Source of the DNA: G963663315 sp965231905
GTDB lineage: Bacteria; Pseudomonadota; Gammaproteobacteria; Arenicellales; Poriferihabitantaceae
DNA: 64,000 nt
NCBI GenBank assembly: GCA_965231905.1
Contig: CBDDOO010000001.1
Coordinates: 806,001 to 870,000 of the forward strand
Direction of reading: 5' to 3'
The position numbers were made by a program, and so were the translations under genes. This document shows positions 24,216 through 31,624 of this stretch, one piece after another. Position 1 is the first letter of the stretch. Each line of letters opens with the position of its first letter. Under the pieces are notes generated by a model. The model did no database searches and was not told the origin of the DNA. It saw only the letters and a program-made list of their open reading frames with translations.

Positions 24216-24227
24216 GCGGGGCCCGAC

Positions 24228-25604
24228 ATGAAGATCATCATTCTGGGCGGCGGGCAGGTCGGTTCTTCCATTGCCGAAGTTCTGTCGGGAGAAGTCAATG
24301 ATATTACCGTAGTTGACCACGACCGCAGTGTTCTTGAAACCATGCAGGACAGGCTGGACATCCGCACTGTGCCGGGGGCGGCCTCCTCTCCCGAGGTATT
24401 GAGGCAGGCCGGGATCGCCGATGTCGATCTGGTGCTTGCGGTTACCAACTCGGACGAAGTCAATATGGTGGCCTGTCAGGTTGCCCATACGGTGTTCCGT
24501 ACCCCGACCAAGATTGCGCGGGTGCGCTCCGCCGATTTCCTGAGTCACCCTGAAATCTTTTGCAAGGAAGCCATCCCGATTGACGTGATTATCAGCCCTG
24601 AACAGATCCTCAACAATCAGATTCAGCGCCTGATAGAGTATCCCGGCGCCTTGCAGGTGATTGATTTTGCCGCAGGCAAGATTCGTCTGGTTGGGCTGAA
24701 AGCCTATTATGGCGGAGCGCTGGTCGGGCATGAATTAAAGGATCTGAAGGATCATTTGCCCTCGGTGAAAACCCGGGTCGCCGCGATCTACCGGCAGGAT
24801 CGGGCCATTATTCCTACCGGGGAAACCATTATCGAAGCGGATGATGAGGTCTTTTTCATTGCCACCCGGCAAGACATCAAACAGGTGATGCAGGAGTTGC
24901 GGAGCATTGAAGAAGTGGGCAGGCGGGTATTTATCGCCGGCGCCGGCAATATCGGGCTTCGTCTGGCGCATTCGCTGGAAGACAGAGGGTATCAGGTGAA
25001 GTTGATTGAACATAATCCCGAGCGCGCCCGCAGGGTATCGGAGGAACTCAAGAATACGGTCGTATTGCAGGGTGACGCCGCAGATGAAGAATTGTTGCGC
25101 CAGGAGAACATTGGCGGCACGGAGGTGTTCTGCTCCCTGACCAATGATGATGAAGCGAATATCCTGTCTTCCATGCTGGCCAAGCGACTGGGCGCGCGAC
25201 GAGCCATGGCGATCGTCAATCGTACCGCCTATATTGATCTGGTCGAAAGCAGCGTGCTCGATATCGCCATCTCACCGAGGCTGTCTACGGTCAGCGCCCT
25301 GTTGTCGTATGTCAGGCGAGGGGATGTGGTGGCTGCCCATTCATTGCGCCGCGGCGTAGCGGAGGCGATCGAAGCGGTGGCTCATGGTGACCGCAAGACA
25401 TCCCGGATTGTCGGTCGCAGGCTGACTGACGTCAAGCTGCCGGCCGGCGCTACCATCGGCGCCATCATGCGCAACGACGAACTGATCCAACTGGACCGTG
25501 ACGCAGTGATTGAAGATGGTGATCACATCATCATTTTTGTGATCGACAAACGTCGTATTCCCAATGTCGAGAAACTGTTTCAGGTTTCCGCCACTTTTTT
25601 CTAG
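24228..25604 (+). CDS. trkA: Trk potassium uptake regulatory protein TrkA
   Basis: TrkA is the cytoplasmic NAD(H)/nucleotide-binding gating subunit of the Trk K+ system. It has 458 residues with two RCK units. Each starts with a Rossmann glycine motif: IILGGGQVGSSIAEVL at the N-terminus and VFIAGAGNIGLRLAHSL near residue 232. Each also has a C-terminal ligand-binding subdomain (the last ends HIIIFVIDKRRIPNVEKLF). It lies 12 bp after rsmB and 37 bp before trkH, whose product is the membrane pore. Confidence 0.94.
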   Translation: MKIIILGGGQVGSSIAEVLSGEVNDITVVDHDRSVLETMQDRLDIRTVPGAASSPEVLRQAGIADVDLVLAVTNSDEVNMVACQVAHTVFRTPTKIARVRSADFLSHPEIFCKEAIPIDVIISPEQILNNQIQRLIEYPGALQVIDFAAGKIRLVGLKAYYGGALVGHELKDLKDHLPSVKTRVAAIYRQDRAIIPTGETIIEADDEVFFIATRQDIKQVMQELRSIEEVGRRVFIAGAGNIGLRLAHSLEDRGYQVKLIEHNPERARRVSEELKNTVVLQGDAADEELLRQENIGGTEVFCSLTNDDEANILSSMLAKRLGARRAMAIVNRTAYIDLVESSVLDIAISPRLSTVSALLSYVRRGDVVAAHSLRRGVAEAIEAVAHGDRKTSRIVGRRLTDVKLPAGATIGAIMRNDELIQLDRDAVIEDGDHIIIFVIDKRRIPNVEKLFQVSATFF

Positions 25605-25641
25605 ATTGTTCCAGTAATCGTTGCAGGACCGAATCGAAACC

Positions 25642-27093
25642 ATGCAATTTCTCGGCGTTGTCAGAATTCTGGGAATATTGATCGCATTGTTCAGCAGCAC
25701 GCTGATTCCTCCGATTGCGGTATCGATACTGTACGCAGATCAGGCGCACACTGCTTTTATCGCGGCGCTGGTGATCCTGTTCACAACCGGGTTGTTATGC
25801 TGGTGGCCAGTGCGCGGCTACAAGCGGGAATTGCAGTTGCGGGAAGGTTTCGTGGTTGTGGCGCTGACCTGGGTGGCGCTTTCCATCATGGCAGCCGTGC
25901 CGTTCCTGCTGGTCGATAACCCCGGGATGAGGATGGTTGACGCCTTGTTCGAGGCAACCTCAGGGTTGACCACCACGGGCGCAACTATCCTGTTGTCACT
26001 CGATACCCTGCCGCATTCAGTGTTGTACTACCGCCAGCAACTGCAATGGTTGGGAGGGATGGGTATCATCGTTCTGGCAGTGGCGATCCTGCCGGCGCTG
26101 GGGGTCGGCGGTATGCAGTTATACCGCGCGGAAACCCCGGGGCCGATGAAGGACGCCAGATTGGCGCCCCGTATCACCGAAACCGCCAAAGCGATCTGGT
26201 ATATCTATCTGGGACTGACGACTGTGTGCGCGGCGGCCTATTATCTCGCCGGTATGAGCGCCTTCGATGCGATTTGTCATGCTTTTTCCACCGTCGCGAT
26301 TGGCGGTTTTTCCACCCATGACGCCAGTATCGGCTACTTCCAGAACAACACGATCTATCTACTGGCCTGTCTGTTCATGATTCTGGCGGGACTGAATTTT
26401 GCACTGCATTTCACCGCGGTTCGCAGCCTGCGGGTCTCTGTCTACCTGAAGGACACGGAAGCGAAAGTCTATTTCGGCGTGATATTGATGGCGGTTATCG
26501 TGACCATATTCATGTTGACCAGCCACCGTACCTACGACACTCTGGAGCAGAATCTGATTCAGGGAACGGTTCAGGTCATATCCATCGTTACCACGACCGG
26601 GTTCACCACTGCGGAGTTTTCGTTATGGCCGACCTTTGTACCGTTGCTGCTGATCCTGCTCAGCACGGCCGGCGGCTGCGCCGGGTCTACCGCGGGGGGC
26701 ATGAAAATCGTCCGGATAACATTGTTGTTCAAACAGGGGCTGAGGGAAATTTCCCGGCTGGTTCATCCGAGCGCCCTGATTCCGATCAAACTCGGCGGCA
26801 AGCCGGTCGCCGATAATGTAATCAATGCGGTGTGGGGATTTCTGTCACTTTACCTGTTCAGCTTTACCGTATTGCTGATTCTGATGCTGGCCACCGGTTG
26901 TGACCTGTTGACCGCGTGGACTGCGGTGGCGGCGTCGTTGAACAACCTGGGGCCAGGGCTGGGTGATGTGGCGCATAATTACACGAGTATTTCCGACAGC
27001 GGCAAGATTATTCTGACCTTCGCGATGCTGCTCGGACGCCTGGAGCTGTTTACCCTGCTGGTGCTGGTTTCCCCGGTATTCTGGAAGGGCTGA
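25642..27093 (+). CDS. trkH: Trk potassium transporter membrane subunit
   Basis: This 483-residue polytopic membrane protein is of the TrkH/TrkG/KtrB group. It has four pore-loop repeats with filter-like segments such as ATSGLTTTGATIL, FSTVAIGGFSTHD, VTTTGFTTAEFS and ASLNNLGPGLGDV. The loop STAGGCAGSTAGGMKIVR is the intramembrane gate region. The ATG at 25642 is preferred over a TTG seven codons upstream. It is the last gene of the def operon. A short GC-rich repeat (GGGACGGCACGGAGA twice, 27117-27150) lies between it and the convergent TolC-family gene. Confidence 0.94.
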   Translation: MQFLGVVRILGILIALFSSTLIPPIAVSILYADQAHTAFIAALVILFTTGLLCWWPVRGYKRELQLREGFVVVALTWVALSIMAAVPFLLVDNPGMRMVDALFEATSGLTTTGATILLSLDTLPHSVLYYRQQLQWLGGMGIIVLAVAILPALGVGGMQLYRAETPGPMKDARLAPRITETAKAIWYIYLGLTTVCAAAYYLAGMSAFDAICHAFSTVAIGGFSTHDASIGYFQNNTIYLLACLFMILAGLNFALHFTAVRSLRVSVYLKDTEAKVYFGVILMAVIVTIFMLTSHRTYDTLEQNLIQGTVQVISIVTTTGFTTAEFSLWPTFVPLLLILLSTAGGCAGSTAGGMKIVRITLLFKQGLREISRLVHPSALIPIKLGGKPVADNVINAVWGFLSLYLFSFTVLLILMLATGCDLLTAWTAVAASLNNLGPGLGDVAHNYTSISDSGKIILTFAMLLGRLELFTLLVLVSPVFWKG

Positions 27094-27114
27094 GTCAGTC
27101 GATGACGGCTTGCG

Positions 27115-27165
27115 GGACGGCACGGAGATTGTGGGACGGCACGGAGACCGTCTCCTATGGGGATG
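27115..27165. repeat. Dispersed GC-rich repeat R2-like
   Basis: GGGACGGCACGGAGA appears twice within 25 bp, followed by CCGTCTCC, which can pair with GGAGACGG. It resembles the R2 repeat at 39139-39170 and 61592-61688. It fills the gap between convergent trkH and the TolC-family gene and may also act as a terminator. Confidence 0.5.
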
Positions 27166-27175
27166 GGGGTGCTGG

Positions 27176-28546
27176 CTATAACCAGTTGTTGACCCGTTTG
27201 ATGTCTTCTTCATCGAGGTCGCCCACGGCCCGCTCCAGTTCCAGTACAGAGATGATGTAGTCGTAGCGCGCGCGCAGGTAGTCCGTTCTGGAGCGCGACA
27301 GGTCGCGCTGGGCATCGAGCACATCCAGGTTTGTGGTCAGGCCGGCGTTAAATCCTTCTTTCTTCGCTTCCAGCGCACTTTCCCCGGCGGTAATCGCTTC
27401 GAACAACGCCTCGACCTGACTGACCCGGCTGGCCATGGTTAAAAATGCGGTTGTCGCCTGGGTGGCAACCGCCCGGCGCTCCTGTTCCAGCCGTCGTTCG
27501 GCCTGGTTGTACATCAGTGCGATCTGCCGGGTTTTCAGTTTGACCAGGCCTCTGCCGTAAACCGGGAATTTTAACTGGACGGTCAGGCGGGTGGCGCCGG
27601 AACTGCCGGAGAAAGGGCCAGAGTCGCCACGGGTATCGGTTTGGCTATGGCTTCCGTCCAGACTGACAACGGGGAGCAGGGCGCTCTTCTGGCGCTCGAT
27701 TTCAGTGTTCGCAATTTTCAGTTCCAGCGATTGAATGGCCAGCAGTACATTGTTCGACAATGCCCGATCCACCCAGATATCAATATCATTTGGCCGGGGC
27801 AATTCCAACGGAGCGGATTCGCTCAACGGTAACAGTGATTGCGGAACTGTGCCGATGATCTGTTGCAGCAAGGCAATATCATTGTTGATGTTGTTGCGGG
27901 CCAGGATTTCATTGGCTTCCGCCTGCTTGAACCGGGCTTTTGCATCGAACAGGTCGGTGCGGGTCACCAGTCCTACTTCAAGCCGTTCGCTGGCCAGGTC
28001 CATTTGACGCTGGATAGCAATTTTCTCGAGTCTGGCGACTTCCCTGGCATCGCGCGCCGCGAGCACGTTGAAGTAACGATTGGCGACGCGCAGGATCAAA
28101 TCCTGCTTTGCCTGGCGCAATTCCAGCCCCGAAATTTCCACACGATCTCTGCTCTGATTGATCCGGATCCGGTCTGCCTTGTTATACAATGGCAGATTGA
28201 TGTCGAGGCGAAGGGCATAATCATCGCTTTTTTTCGGGTTTGGGCCTTCATTATTCGCCCGATCCTCTGCCACGCTTGCGCTGGTGGTGATCAAAGGTCG
28301 AAACGCGGCGCCGGCGATCGGCAGCTCCAGGGCGCTGGCGCTGTGACCCAGTATCGCAGCCTGATAAACCGGATCATTGGCCAGCGCCAGAGAGTAGACG
28401 TCCCAGAGATCCGTAGCCAGACTGTTGCCGGGCAGACTGCCGCACAGGATGACTGTCAGGGCAACCCGTATCAGGCGGTGGACCTCGGGCCATAAAGCCG
28501 GGCCGGAAACCGGCCTAAAAATCGAATGTGGCTTGTTCATGGACAT
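27176..28546 (-). CDS. tolC: TolC-family outer-membrane efflux protein
   Basis: This outer-membrane tunnel protein works with inner-membrane pumps and type I secretion systems. From the ATG at 28546 it has 456 residues. It has an N-terminal signal region (RLIRVALTVILCGSLPGNSLA) and then the TolC-type start TDLWDVYSLALANDPVYQAA. Long alpha-helical repeats follow, with the ANRYFNVLAARDAREVA stretch typical of the family. An ATG at 28540 has better spacing from GGA and is also possible. The gene overlaps the end of the pcm-like gene by about 30 bp, so they form an operon. This TolC-pcm pairing is common in gammaproteobacteria. Confidence 0.9.
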   Translation of the reverse strand: MSMNKPHSIFRPVSGPALWPEVHRLIRVALTVILCGSLPGNSLATDLWDVYSLALANDPVYQAAILGHSASALELPIAGAAFRPLITTSASVAEDRANNEGPNPKKSDDYALRLDINLPLYNKADRIRINQSRDRVEISGLELRQAKQDLILRVANRYFNVLAARDAREVARLEKIAIQRQMDLASERLEVGLVTRTDLFDAKARFKQAEANEILARNNINNDIALLQQIIGTVPQSLLPLSESAPLELPRPNDIDIWVDRALSNNVLLAIQSLELKIANTEIERQKSALLPVVSLDGSHSQTDTRGDSGPFSGSSGATRLTVQLKFPVYGRGLVKLKTRQIALMYNQAERRLEQERRAVATQATTAFLTMASRVSQVEALFEAITAGESALEAKKEGFNAGLTTNLDVLDAQRDLSRSRTDYLRARYDYIISVLELERAVGDLDEEDIKRVNNWL

Positions 28547-29165
28547 TTTCCAATCTGGGGGCGCTGGTTTCGAACAGGGAGGTTTTTTGTCCACTTCCCC
28601 GGATTATTACAGCCTGCATGGCAGGGTCGTTGCCTTCGATTCCGACGATTCTCCCGCGGGCATCAATCATGTTCAGGAAAACGGCGTCAATCAGGGGAAC
28701 GGAGCCGGTAACCAGTACCCGGTCGAATGGCTCCCGGACGGCTTTGGTTTCACAAAAATGGAAGCAGTCGGCGCAGTGCAGGGCGACATTATCGATACCG
28801 GCCATGGCCAGATTCCGTTTTGCCTGTTCGGATAATTGCGGGCGGATTTCGATGCTGGTCACCTGAGCGCCGAGTGTGGCCATCAGCGCCGCAGTGTAGC
28901 CAGTACCGGCGCCGATCTCAAGTACACGATGACCCGGTTCCAGTTCCAGAGCTTCAATCATACGGGCGCTGATTTTGGGTTCAAGCATGACCTGATTGTT
29001 GCCCAGAGGAATCCGGGTATCGACGAAAGACAGATGCCGGTAACCGCCGGGCACAAAATCTTCCCGCCGAACTTCGCCCAGGGCGTTCAGCGTCCGTGTC
29101 GCCAACACGTTCCAGGGCCGGATTTGTTGTTCGATCATATTATTGCGGGCTGTTTCGTAATCCAT
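28515..29165 (-). CDS. Protein-L-isoaspartate O-methyltransferase family protein
   Basis: This 216-residue SAM-dependent methyltransferase is of the Pcm family. The nucleotide-binding loop VLEIGAGTGYTAALMATLG is near residues 82-100 and is followed by VTSIEIRPQLSEQA. The N-terminus MDYETARNNMIEQQIRPWNV, with DTRIPLGNNQVMLEPKISARMIEAL, belongs to the branch found beside tolC rather than to canonical Pcm. The usual active-site segment around S-x-P (GQTIS-P) is changed here to LGNNQVMLEP. Isoaspartate repair activity is therefore uncertain, and another methyl acceptor is possible. Confidence 0.85.
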   Translation of the reverse strand: MDYETARNNMIEQQIRPWNVLATRTLNALGEVRREDFVPGGYRHLSFVDTRIPLGNNQVMLEPKISARMIEALELEPGHRVLEIGAGTGYTAALMATLGAQVTSIEIRPQLSEQAKRNLAMAGIDNVALHCADCFHFCETKAVREPFDRVLVTGSVPLIDAVFLNMIDARGRIVGIEGNDPAMQAVIIRGSGQKTSLFETSAPRLENVHEQATFDF

Positions 29166-29221
29166 GGCTGTAAGCGGACGAAAACATCCATCATATCAAA
29201 AAAATAAAATGATGGTGGGTT

Positions 29222-29227
29222 TATAAT
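29222..29227 (+). promoter_or_regulatory. Possible -10 element before small gene
   Basis: TATAAT lies 30 bp before the ATG of the 74-residue gene. No TTGACA-like -35 is seen at the right distance. A 7-bp inverted repeat (CCATCAT at 29188, ATGATGG at 29209) lies just upstream. Confidence 0.35.
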
Positions 29228-29256
29228 TCAGGTAACGTTGATTCCATCAGTGAAAC

Positions 29257-29481
29257 ATGACCGATATTGATATCCATAAAAAAGTCGAGGCCGGCGGTAT
29301 ATACAATATCCCCGGCGGGGGATTTGTCGTTGAGCTTCGTTTCGAAAGTTCAAGTTATTTGTTCGATAAACAGGGGTTGCAGCACCGCATTATCGAGAAA
29401 AGAAAAAGAGGGATCAATGCCTCTGTGGAAGAGACGGCTTTGGCGCAGATCAATAATTTTGGCCCGGTGTTCGAGCTGTGA
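29257..29481 (+). CDS. Small protein of unknown function, coupled to PPTase gene
   Basis: This 74-residue soluble protein (TDIDIHKKVEAGGIYNIPGGGFVVELRFESSSYLF...) has no recognised domain, signal or membrane segment. It looks like a small beta-rich fold followed by a charged helix (IIEKRKRGINASVEETALAQI). The stop TGA overlaps the GTG start of the phosphopantetheinyl transferase gene, so the two are translationally coupled. That, and coding bias without internal breaks, supports it as a real gene. It could be a regulator or partner of the transferase. Confidence 0.6.
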   Translation: MTDIDIHKKVEAGGIYNIPGGGFVVELRFESSSYLFDKQGLQHRIIEKRKRGINASVEETALAQINNFGPVFEL

Positions 29482-30290
29482 CAAGCCACAGCAATGCAGT
29501 GGCCGAACGCGCCTTTGAATGGCACAGCGCAGACCAGGCGCCGGCGCTTGAGCCGGATCAAATCCATTTGTGGGTGATGATGCCGGAAGCGATGCGGATG
29601 ATGTTCGAGGAGCCCCGCTATCGTCTGATGCTGAGCGTCCGTGAGCGTCGTCGGGCTTCGTTGATTGCCGATCCGGTGAAACATCGTCTGTACGTGGCCG
29701 GGAGAGTCGGAGCCAGGGTATTGCTGGAACGTTATACCGGAGCGGGCAATGCCGAACTTGAGTTTGCTTCCGGCCCGCGGGGAAAACCCGAACTGTGCCG
29801 TTCTGCCCGCTACGGCGACCTGAAATTCAACTATACCGTGTCGGCGGGCCATGCCTTTTATGGATTTGCCCGCAACCGGAATCTCGGTGTCGATATGGAG
29901 GTATTTCCAAGATCAGTGGCGGTCGGTCGGTTTGCCAGACGTATCCTGACCGTCCGGGAAACCTGGAGCTTAAGAGCCGTTCCGGCAGATCAGGCCAATA
30001 ATGCGATGCTTTGTTGCTGGACCAGAAAAGAGGCTTATGGGAAGCTGCTGGGAGTCGGGATTCGATATGCGATGAATCAGGTTACCCTGTTCAGCCATTT
30101 GAACCAGGATCATTGGCATACCTCCGCTACTGGATTGTTCGAAGGTAAGAATTTGATCTCTGACGGGAGGCTCTGCGGCATCCAGGTCGGACTGCCGGTA
30201 GCGGGCGCCGCCGCGCTGATGTTTGACCGCGGCGAAGAGAAGCCTGAATTCAGGACCCTGATCCCATCCCGGGCGTTTTGGGCCGTATGA
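29478..30290 (+). CDS. 4'-phosphopantetheinyl transferase (Sfp type)
   Basis: This enzyme moves phosphopantetheine from CoA to carrier proteins. It has 270 residues, the size of Sfp/EntD-like enzymes. The Mg-binding motif is LGVDMEVF, with D139 and E141, and the second motif is WTRKEAYGKLLGVG, with W181, K184 and E185. The usual F-N-x-S-H-S strand reads FNYTVSAGHAFYG here, so the histidine that contacts CoA in Sfp is not in its normal place, which is odd. The GTG start overlaps the previous stop, and the stop overlaps the ATG of the sugar transferase gene. No carrier protein, NRPS or PKS gene is in the window. Confidence 0.85.
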   Translation: MTSHSNAVAERAFEWHSADQAPALEPDQIHLWVMMPEAMRMMFEEPRYRLMLSVRERRRASLIADPVKHRLYVAGRVGARVLLERYTGAGNAELEFASGPRGKPELCRSARYGDLKFNYTVSAGHAFYGFARNRNLGVDMEVFPRSVAVGRFARRILTVRETWSLRAVPADQANNAMLCCWTRKEAYGKLLGVGIRYAMNQVTLFSHLNQDHWHTSATGLFEGKNLISDGRLCGIQVGLPVAGAAALMFDRGEEKPEFRTLIPSRAFWAV

Positions 30291-31612
30291 GAAAGCATCC
30301 GCCCCGGGTCGGGTTGTTGGCCGGGCTTGACGTGGCCGGTATCCTGGTGGCTTACTTTCTGGCGTACAAGCTGCGGTTCGGCGAATGGGCATCGCCATTT
30401 TCCGGTTCATTGTGGGTGCTGGTCGTGGTCGCAATCCTGGCGTTGTATGTGATGGACATGTATCGGATGGATGATAGTCGGGACCCGGTCCGATTCAGCG
30501 GCGATGCCCTGGCCGCCGTGTTTGTGATCGCCGTTGCCAGTGTATTTGTCGTCTACATTTTCGGGAAAGACCAGTATGAGCCGATTTTTGGCCGGGGGGT
30601 GTTACCGGTTGCGTTGGTCCTGTTTGCGATATCGGCGGTGTTGTCAAGATGGTTATTTGCGAAGTGGTATCAGAGCGCGTTGGGAGTCGTTCACTGGTTG
30701 ATGATCGGTAGTGAAGAATCGGTTGCGCGTTTCAATCAGGATATACGGGCAACGGCATTGCGTACCGCCCCCTCCAGGGATGTGCCCCGGTTCGAGGCGC
30801 AAACCGGGGTCAACCAGATTGAATCCTGGATAAGAGACCACCCCGAGCGATCCTGTATTGTTTACGATGATCAACCCGCGCTGGATCTGCAACGGATCAA
30901 TCAACCGGAAAGGCCGGTGCCGATACTCAGCATTACCCGATATTATGAGCAGTATTGGAAATTATTGCCGGTGGACCATTTCGGGGAAGACGTGTTGCAA
31001 TCTGGCCGTCGCAATCTTGCGTATGATCAAACCGGGTTCCGGATCAAGCGAATAGTTGATTTTCTGATTGCTGTTGTCGCTCTGGTCGGTGTATCGCCGC
31101 TGATGTTGATGGTCGGGGTGATGATCCGGCTGCATTCTCCGGGCAAGGTAATCTACCGGCAACAGAGAGTTGGGCTGAATGGCAAGGTCTTCACTCTTTA
31201 CAAATTCAGAACCATGTTCGAGGATGCGGAAAAGTCAGGCGCTCAGTGGTCGGATGTCGACGACCCGAGAATAACCCGGTTAGGGGGATTCTTGCGCACT
31301 GCGCATATCGACGAATTGCCGCAGCTGTGGAATCTGATTCTGGGTAATATGAGTCTGATCGGCCCGCGACCCGAACGACCGGAGTTCGTGTCCCTGTTGC
31401 AACAGGAAATCCCCCACTATCTGGTTCGCCACATTGTGCCGCCCGGGATAACCGGCTGGGCCCAGGTCAAATACCCTTATGGCTCATCGGTTGAGGATGC
31501 TCGCCATAAACTGGAATACGACCTGTATTATATCAAGAACCATACGCTCAGACTGGATATGACCATTGTCATAAAAACCTCTATGGTGATGTTGAAGAGG
31601 CTGGGTCGGTAG
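30287..31612 (+). CDS. Polyprenyl-phosphate sugar phosphotransferase (WcaJ/PssY-like)
   Basis: This initiating enzyme of exopolysaccharide or O-antigen synthesis transfers a sugar phosphate to undecaprenyl phosphate. It has 442 residues, with four N-terminal membrane helices (residues 10-125) and a CoA_binding_3-like soluble region. A re-entrant helix near 250-280 leads into the catalytic PGT domain. Motifs include YRQQRVGLNGKVFTLYKFRTM, the DE pair in HIDELPQLWNL and SLIGPRPERPEFV. The ATG overlaps the TGA of the PPTase gene (ATGA), so coupling is likely; a TTG at 30278 is less likely. No glycosyltransferase cluster follows, so the glycan genes must be elsewhere. Confidence 0.9.
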   Translation: MRKHPPRVGLLAGLDVAGILVAYFLAYKLRFGEWASPFSGSLWVLVVVAILALYVMDMYRMDDSRDPVRFSGDALAAVFVIAVASVFVVYIFGKDQYEPIFGRGVLPVALVLFAISAVLSRWLFAKWYQSALGVVHWLMIGSEESVARFNQDIRATALRTAPSRDVPRFEAQTGVNQIESWIRDHPERSCIVYDDQPALDLQRINQPERPVPILSITRYYEQYWKLLPVDHFGEDVLQSGRRNLAYDQTGFRIKRIVDFLIAVVALVGVSPLMLMVGVMIRLHSPGKVIYRQQRVGLNGKVFTLYKFRTMFEDAEKSGAQWSDVDDPRITRLGGFLRTAHIDELPQLWNLILGNMSLIGPRPERPEFVSLLQQEIPHYLVRHIVPPGITGWAQVKYPYGSSVEDARHKLEYDLYYIKNHTLRLDMTIVIKTSMVMLKRLGR

Positions 31613-31624
31613 CCGGTTTTGATT

